From contig CALXNI010000091.1 of NCBI GenBank assembly GCA_944389715.1, forward strand, positions 1 through 10,410: a DNA stretch of 10,410 nucleotides. The letters run 5' to 3'. The notes beneath the pieces were generated by a model that saw only the letters and a list, made by a program, of their open reading frames with translations, was not told the origin of the DNA and searched no databases. Shown one piece after another: positions 6,570-10,410 of this stretch (the first letter of the stretch is position 1; each line of letters opens with the position of its first letter). Origin of the DNA: an uncultured Clostridia bacterium (GTDB lineage Bacteria > Bacillota > Clostridia > TANB77 > CAG-508). A program made the translations under genes and the position numbers.

Positions 6570-7502
6570 TTAACTATTTTTTACAACATCAATTATGTCT
6601 TCTGCTGTTAGTTTAAAATATTTCAATAATTCTTTTGCAGGTCCAGATTTTCCATATCTATCTTTTATTCCCATTTTAATAAGCTTACAAGGATATTTTT
6701 CTGTTAACACATCTGAAATTGCTGTTCCAAGTCCATTAATTACACTATGGTCTTCTATAGATATTAATTTTTTTGTTTCCTTTGCACATTTTACAATTAA
6801 TTCTTCATCTATTGGCTTTATTGTGTGCATATCTACTACTCTTATATTTATTCCTTGTTTTTCTAATTCTTCTTTTGCTTTTATTGCTTCAGGAACAACA
6901 ACACCAGTTGCAAATACAGTTGCATCAGTCCCTTCTCCTATTTGAACTCCTTTTCCAATTTCAAATTTTTGATTTTCATCATATATTTGTGGTGTTGCGT
7001 ATCTGCATAGTCTTAAATAAACTGGTTCTTTTATTTTTGTAATTGCTTCTACAGCCCATTTTGTTTCTAAATCGTCTGATGTACACATAACATACATATT
7101 TGCAAGCCCTCTCATCATTCCTATATCTTCTAGCATTTGATGAGATGCTCCGTCTTCTCCTACAGTTATTCCTGCATGTGATGCACATATTTTTACATTT
7201 AGGTGAGGATATGCAATACTGTTTCTTATTTGATCATATGCTCTTCCGCATGCAAACATTGCAAATGAACTAGCAAATGGGATTTTTCCAAATGTAGAAA
7301 GTCCTGCCGCAGTACTCATCATATCCTGTTCTGAAATTCCCATATCAAAAAATCTTTCTGGAAACTTTTTTGCAAATATTGAGGTTTTTGTTGCTCCTGA
7401 TAAATCTGCATCCAATACAACAATATCTTTGTTTTCTTCTCCTAGTTCAGCTAATTTTTCTCCATAACTTTGTCTTGTTGCTTTTAAATTTTCAAGATTC
7501 AT
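6570..7502 (-). CDS. Transketolase, C-terminal subunit
   Basis: Second half of a split transketolase (310 aa). It holds the pyrimidine-binding domain for thiamine diphosphate and the C-terminal domain. With the N-terminal subunit it moves two-carbon units between sugar phosphates in the pentose phosphate pathway. DMGISEQDMM (53-62) contains the expected ThDP-activating glutamate E58, and SHAGITVGEDGASHQ (108-122) is the conserved segment around the active-site histidine. The ATG at 7502 is chosen because AAGGAGG (7510-7516) lies 7 nt upstream; a longer TTG start at 7523 would place the ribosome site inside the gene. In most genomes the two subunit genes are adjacent, but here a PHP gene and two repeat units separate them. 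A strong terminator follows. Confidence 0.94.
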   Translation of the reverse strand: MNLENLKATRQSYGEKLAELGEENKDIVVLDADLSGATKTSIFAKKFPERFFDMGISEQDMMSTAAGLSTFGKIPFASSFAMFACGRAYDQIRNSIAYPHLNVKICASHAGITVGEDGASHQMLEDIGMMRGLANMYVMCTSDDLETKWAVEAITKIKEPVYLRLCRYATPQIYDENQKFEIGKGVQIGEGTDATVFATGVVVPEAIKAKEELEKQGINIRVVDMHTIKPIDEELIVKCAKETKKLISIEDHSVINGLGTAISDVLTEKYPCKLIKMGIKDRYGKSGPAKELLKYFKLTAEDIIDVVKNS

Positions 7503-7540
7503 TTTTGTTCCTCCTTGAAACAATTTGAAATTTTTTAAGT

Positions 7541-7606
7541 GGGTCGCTTAAGGACTAGTCGACCCCCTACAACGTTTGCGATTATTTTACGTTTTGAATC
7601 GCAAAC
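7541..7606 (-). repeat. REP-like hairpin, unit 7, plus adjoining 10-bp inverted repeat
   Basis: GGGTCG (7541-7546) pairs with CGACCC (7560-7565) and the unit ends CCCCCTAC (7563-7570), giving GTAG on the minus strand. The 13-nt loop contains the small palindromes CTTAAG and ACTAGT. The tail AACGTTTGCGATT matches the tails of other units. GTTTGCGATT (7574-7583) is perfectly inverted as AATCGCAAAC (7597-7606), ending just before the PHP gene stop. This second inverted repeat is not seen at the other units. Confidence 0.75.
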
Positions 7607-7607
7607 C

Positions 7608-8495
7608 TTATGCGTTTAGATACCAGTTTTTTATTATGTTTTCTGGGATTTTTAGATTTCCTTTTCCTATTCCAACCTCTACGCTAGGCCTTCTAGTTCC
7701 GTGGTAATCTGTTCCTCCACTTATATACAAATTGTTTTTTTTGCAATAATCTAATAATCCTTTTGTTTGTTCTTCAGTAAAACTACTATAATAGCATTCT
7801 ATTCCATCTAAATTACTGTCCTTTAATAACTGGCTTATATATTCTATTTTATCTTTTATCCATTTGTACTCATAAACATGTGCTAAAAATGCTACTCCCC
7901 CAGCTAAATGAACTTGTTCTACAGTTTTAGCTGGAGATGGATAGTCATCTTTTTTATCTAGGAAAAATATATTATTTCTGTTATATACATAATCTTTTTT
8001 AAAATTAGCAAAGTTTTCCCATAAATCCTTTGGTACTTTTGCTTCATTTTCTGGATGTTTTTTTAACTCATTATAGAAAACCATACTTCCCCAGTCAGAA
8101 TCTGGATCCCACTCTAAACTTTCTATTGGATCGAGTACTAAACCGTATCCTTTTGATTGTTTATAAAGGCAAGTTAAATTTTTTGTTTCTAACATTCTAT
8201 GCGTTTTTTGTTTATAATTTTTGTTTAAATAATCATTAAATTTATCTATATCTATGTTATAAGCTAAAATATCTATTACTCTATCTTTGTAATAATTTTT
8301 TAGTTCAACACCTGGAATTATTTTTCCAGAATAATAATCTTTTATATTTATATCTCTTAGCTCACCATAAACATTTACACTTTCATGATCTGTTATTGAT
8401 ATATAGGATAATTTTTGCTTTTCTGCTTTTTTTAATACTTCTATTACACTGTCAGAACCATCTGAGTTGTTAGTATGAATATGTAAATCTATCAT
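7608..8495 (-). CDS. PHP-domain metal-dependent phosphoesterase
   Basis: PHP-superfamily protein (295 aa), probably a metal-dependent phosphoesterase acting on a small phosphorylated molecule or nucleotide. Metal-binding motifs are visible in order: HIH (H5, H7) in MIDLHIHTNNSDGSD, TDHES (D36, H37), E64 in GVELK, H206 in FLAHVYEY, and D263/H265 in GGTDYHG. This resembles the stand-alone YciV/TrpH-like group (nucleoside 3',5'-bisphosphate phosphatase or RNase AM) more than histidinol phosphatase. The central region (about 95-190) is a family-variable insert. The ATG is preceded by AAGGAG (8504-8509) 8 nt upstream. It lies between the two transketolase subunit genes with a REP-like unit on each side, an unusual position with no clear metabolic link. 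The substrate cannot be read from the sequence. Confidence 0.85.
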   Translation of the reverse strand: MIDLHIHTNNSDGSDSVIEVLKKAEKQKLSYISITDHESVNVYGELRDINIKDYYSGKIIPGVELKNYYKDRVIDILAYNIDIDKFNDYLNKNYKQKTHRMLETKNLTCLYKQSKGYGLVLDPIESLEWDPDSDWGSMVFYNELKKHPENEAKVPKDLWENFANFKKDYVYNRNNIFFLDKKDDYPSPAKTVEQVHLAGGVAFLAHVYEYKWIKDKIEYISQLLKDSNLDGIECYYSSFTEEQTKGLLDYCKKNNLYISGGTDYHGTRRPSVEVGIGKGNLKIPENIIKNWYLNA

Positions 8496-8530
8496 TTCTC
8501 TAACTCCTTAAATCTTTATAACTTTATTAT

Positions 8531-8581
8531 GGGCGCAGTTTGGTATTTCTCATTGGTATTCCTAACCGACAACGCCCCTAC
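8531..8581 (-). repeat. REP-like unit 8, long-loop form
   Basis: GGGCG (8531-8535) and CGCCC (8573-8577) enclose a 37-nt loop, and the unit ends CCCTAC, giving GTAG on the minus strand. The loop holds a direct repeat GGTATT (8542-8547 and 8555-8560). It has the same orientation as unit 7 on the other side of the PHP gene. Confidence 0.6.
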
Positions 8582-8595
8582 ATTCATTATTTAAA

Positions 8596-9030
8596 TTATT
8601 TTTGTAGTTCTTTAATTGCTAAATTGTATTCTTTTTCGTTTGGTGCTTTTCCGTGCCAATCTGCTACATTTTCCATAAACGAAACCCCTTTTCCCTTTAT
8701 GGTTTTTGCAATTATTGCAGTTGGCTTTCCTTTTACAGTTTTTGCTTTGTTAAATGCATTTATTATTTGATTCATATTATGTCCGTCTATATTTATTACT
8801 TCAAATCCAAAGCTTTTAAATTTTTTATCTAATGGGTAAATATTCATTACTTGATCTACCTGTCCATCAATTTGTAAATTATTATTATCTACAACTACGC
8901 ATAAGTTATCTAATTTATAATGGCTGGCAGTCATTGCAGCTTCCCATACCTGTCCTTCTTCTAATTCTCCGTCTCCACAAATGCAGTACACTCTTACTCC
9001 TTCATGGTCTAGTTTAGATGCAAGTGCCAT
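8596..9030 (-). pseudogene. Transketolase N-terminal subunit, 3' part (after frameshift)
   Basis: Downstream part of the N-terminal transketolase subunit, out of frame with its 5' part. In-frame family sequence actually begins near 9057 (GQGLSAANG), before the first Met at 9030, which has no ribosome site; so this is not a separate gene. It carries the ThDP-magnesium motif GDGELEEGQVW followed by DNNN. It ends in the conserved TIKGKGVSFMENVADWHGKAPN segment. Joining the two parts with one base removed gives a 273-aa protein of normal length, with no other damage. It may be a very recent mutation or an assembly error rather than a decayed gene. Confidence 0.85.
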
Positions 9031-9418
9031 GCCATTTGCAGCAGATAATCCTTGTCCGAAGTGAGCCAGTTGACATATCTATTCCAGGAGTTCTTTTCAT
9101 GTCTGGATGCCCTTGTAACATCCCATCAACTTTTCTTAATTTTTTTAATTCATCTTTATTAAAGTATCCTTTTTCCGCAAGTACGCTATATAATGCTGGT
9201 GCAACATGTCCTTTTGATAGCACTAATCTATCTCTTGATTTTGCTTTTGGTTCTTTTTCGTCTATATTCATTTGATTAAAATATAATACTGTTAATATAT
9301 CAGCAATTGATAATGAACCTCCTGGATGTCCAGACTTTGCATTATATACTCCTTCAATTATTCCAATTCTTACTCTTCTTGCTATTTCTTCTAGTTCTTT
9401 TATATCAGTGATTTTCAA
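9014..9418 (-). pseudogene. Transketolase N-terminal subunit, 5' part (before frameshift)
   Basis: First part of the subunit, which should bind the diphosphate of thiamine diphosphate. It contains AKSGHPGGSLSIADIL, SRDRLVLSKGHVAPALYSVLAEKG and the segment leading to GIDMSTGSL, all typical of transketolase. After GSL the reading frame changes to a non-homologous tail (RTRIICCKWHGTCI) and stops at 9014. The best start is TTG at 9418: AAAGGAG (9427-9433) lies 8 nt upstream, whereas GTG at 9427 overlaps that ribosome site and is too close to be used. It is the first gene of a probable three-gene transcription unit with the PHP gene and the C-terminal subunit. Confidence 0.85.
9056..9061 (-). other. 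Site of one-base insertion (frameshift) in transketolase gene
   Basis: On the minus strand the reading is TCA CTT CGG ACA AGG. Dropping one base (for example the C at 9058) gives TCA CTT GGA CAA GGA, encoding SLGQG, the conserved family sequence. Everything before and after is intact. Confidence 0.85.
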
Positions 9419-9451
9419 CTGTCCCACTCCTTTAATTAATTTTCCTTTATC

Positions 9452-9480
9452 ATTCTATATCATAAAAAAATAAATTTCTA
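9452..9480 (-). promoter_or_regulatory. Weak promoter candidate for the transketolase operon
   Basis: On the minus strand TAGAAA (9475-9480) and TAGAAT (9452-9457) are separated by 17 nt and sit about 35 nt before the TTG start. Both boxes deviate from consensus and the region is very AT-rich. It is listed because the upstream operon ends at a terminator, so a promoter is needed between 9428 and 9694. Confidence 0.3.
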
Positions 9481-9501
9481 CATTTTTTTTAATTTTTATT
9501 A

Positions 9502-9607
9502 AATTGATTGCAAACGTCGTAGGGGCTGGCGTCCTCAACAGCCCAAAAAATATTTAATTCAACACGGGTCGCTGAGGATGTCGACCCCTACAACATTCGC
9601 AATTAAT
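9502..9607. repeat. Inverted pair of REP-like hairpins (BIME-like), units 9 and 10
   Basis: Unit 9 (9519-9544) starts GTAGGGG with stem GGGCTG (9523-9528) / CAGCCC (9539-9544). Unit 10 (9566-9591) has stem GGGTCG (9566-9571) / CGACCC (9582-9587) and ends CCCCTAC. Both are 26 nt with 10-nt loops and lie 21 nt apart, the same plan as units 1 and 2. The flanks are inverted as well: the left one, read on the minus strand, is GACGTTTGCAATCAAT and the right one is AACATTCGCAATTAAT. Most of the 302-nt gene-free stretch at 9428-9729 is made of this pair, unit 11 and the rpsR terminator. Confidence 0.8.
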
Positions 9608-9632
9608 TCCGTTATACAAATTATTGTTTCTC

Positions 9633-9656
9633 GGACGGCAGATTGCCGCCCCTACA
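9633..9656 (-). repeat. REP-like hairpin, unit 11
   Basis: GGACGGCA (9633-9640) pairs with TGCCGCCC (9644-9651) with one mismatch and a 3-nt GAT loop. The unit ends CCCCTACA, giving GTAG on the minus strand. It has a different stem sequence from all other units but the same foot. Confidence 0.65.
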
Positions 9657-9694
9657 TACCAAATTCCAAAAACAAAATACAATTCAATTTATCT

Positions 9695-9722
9695 AAAAAA
9701 GGAACAGAATAAAATCTGTTCC
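9695..9722 (-). terminator. Rho-independent terminator after rpsR
   Basis: On the minus strand GGAACAGA pairs with TCTGTTCC (9715-9722 with 9701-9708) across a 6-nt loop, followed directly by TTTTTT (9695-9700). It starts 7 nt after the rpsR stop and ends the ssb-rpsR transcription unit. Confidence 0.9.
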
Positions 9723-9729
9723 CTAAACA

Positions 9730-10017
9730 TTAGTTTTGTGTGTATGGTAATACCGCAATATGTCTTGCTCTTTTTACAGCTTGTGTAATATCTCTTTGAT
9801 GCTTTGCACAAGCACCTGTTGCTCTTCTTGGTAATATTTTACCTTTTTCATTTACAAATTTCTTTAATTGATCTGCATTTTTATAATCTAAAACAAAGTC
9901 TTTGTTACTACACATAACACATACTTTTTTTCTTACTTTTCTAAATTTTGGATTGTAATCATCATCACTGCCATTTCTTCTCCTATTGTTTTTTCCATTT
10001 TGTTTTCTATCTGCCAT
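9730..10017 (-). CDS. rpsR: 30S ribosomal protein S18, zinc-binding (C+) form
   Basis: Small-subunit ribosomal protein (95 aa) that binds 16S rRNA together with S6 on the platform. The core KFVNEKGKILPRRATGACAKHQRDITQAVKRARHIAVLPY region (about 53-92) is typical S18. C33 and C36 (CVMC) with C70 and H73 (CAKH) form a likely zinc site, marking the C+ type; many Bacillus proteins have lost these cysteines. The N-terminal 25 residues are a basic then acidic extension longer than the minimal protein. AAGGGGG (10026-10032) lies 8 nt before the ATG. It is 27 nt downstream of ssb, the standard rpsF-ssb-rpsR order, and a strong terminator follows. Confidence 0.97.
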   Translation of the reverse strand: MADRKQNGKNNRRRNGSDDDYNPKFRKVRKKVCVMCSNKDFVLDYKNADQLKKFVNEKGKILPRRATGACAKHQRDITQAVKRARHIAVLPYTQN

Positions 10018-10044
10018 TTAAATTTCCCCCTTTCTAGTTCCTAG

Positions 10045-10410
10045 CTAAAATGGTAATTCATCATCAGAAGATACTGAGAACTCTGAATTTGTTGATACAG
10101 AATTTCCAAATGTATTTTCAAAATTTGATGTATCCCCATCTTTTTTACTATCTGCAAAGTAAGCTTCTTCTGCTACTACTTCTGTAACATAATGTTTTTG
10201 ACCTTGGTCGTCATCCCAAGTTCTTGTTTGGATTCTACCTATTATTCCTACTTGTTGTCCTTTTTTGAAATATTTGCTACAGAATTCTCCTGTTTTACTC
10301 CAAGCAACAATATTTATAAAATCTGCTTGTCTCTCTTCTCCTTGTCTTACAAATCTTCTATTAACTGCTAGACTAAATGAAGATACTAATGTATTACTTG
10401 TTTGTGTATA
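10045..10410 (-). CDS. ssb: Single-stranded DNA-binding protein, partial (5' end outside window)
   Basis: The C-terminal 121 residues of SSB are encoded up to the window edge, with no stop in frame; roughly 18-20 N-terminal residues are missing. The visible part starts at YTQTSNTLVSSFSLAVNR and continues through the OB-fold strands FINIVAWSKTGEFCSKYFKKG and QVGIIGRIQTRTWDDDQGQKHYVTEVVAEEAYF. A Ser/Asn-rich linker leads to the acidic tip DDELPF that recruits replication and repair proteins. SSB coats single-stranded DNA as a tetramer. It lies just upstream of rpsR, as in the conserved rpsF-ssb-rpsR operon, so rpsF is expected beyond the right edge. Confidence 0.96.
   Translation of the reverse strand, partial: YTQTSNTLVSSFSLAVNRRFVRQGEERQADFINIVAWSKTGEFCSKYFKKGQQVGIIGRIQTRTWDDDQGQKHYVTEVVAEEAYFADSKKDGDTSNFENTFGNSVSTNSEFSVSSDDELPF

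Noticed and set aside
6979..7188. Arginine-rich minus-strand frame inside the C-terminal transketolase gene
   Set aside because: It overlaps conserved transketolase codons in another frame and has no ribosome site I could identify.
7503..7523. Longer start (TTG at 7523) for the C-terminal transketolase subunit
   Set aside because: The extra seven residues (MFQGGTK) are translated ribosome-site sequence; the ATG at 7502 has AAGGAGG at ideal spacing.
9040..9070. Programmed +1 frameshift like prfB in the transketolase gene
   Set aside because: The shift codon CTT matches prfB, but there is no stop codon next to it and no internal Shine-Dalgarno-like sequence just upstream, both of which prfB uses; a sequence error or recent mutation is simpler.
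9428..9694. Riboswitch, T-box or tRNA in the 302-nt gene-free stretch
   Set aside because: No conserved aptamer core, T-box sequence or tRNA cloverleaf was seen; the structure there is accounted for by repeat units.

Overview
The window is AT-rich, uses AGGAGG-type ribosome sites and carries Gram-positive gene neighbourhoods. These include a CwlO/PcsB-like coiled-coil hydrolase pair beside ftsEX, a split transketolase, a pyruvate formate-lyase activase, and ssb-rpsR. This points to an anaerobic Bacillota, most likely a clostridial (possibly gut or uncultured) organism. That placement is an inference from gene content; no marker gene here fixes the species.

Layout. Positions 1-267 hold GC-rich hairpin repeats, followed by pflA, the only gene on the plus strand. 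All other genes are on the minus strand and are read from right to left. At the right edge is ssb (5' end cut off by the window), then rpsR and a strong terminator. Next come a repeat-rich gap, the N-terminal transketolase subunit (broken by one extra base near 9058), a PHP-family phosphoesterase gene, the C-terminal transketolase subunit and a 14-bp-stem terminator. Finally there is a tight division and cell-wall operon: ftsE, ftsX, two tandem M23 peptidases with PcsB/EnvC-like coiled coils and, after a 179-nt gap, an S41 carboxy-terminal processing protease. Overlaps of 4 nt (ftsE/ftsX and M23/M23) and a 13-nt gap (ftsX/M23) indicate translational coupling. The expected logic is that FtsEX uses ATP to control the extracytoplasmic coiled-coil hydrolases at the septum, while the S41 protease trims envelope proteins.

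The most unusual content lies between the genes. Eleven short GC-rich hairpins sit only in intergenic space. Nine have a GTAG tetranucleotide at the foot of the stem, and two sets form inverted pairs at opposite ends of the window. The stem sequences change from copy to copy while pairing is kept. These are the hallmarks of REP/BIME elements mobilised by RAYT (Y1 HUH) transposases, here in a clostridial-type genome. One unit lies on each side of the PHP gene that separates the two transketolase subunits.
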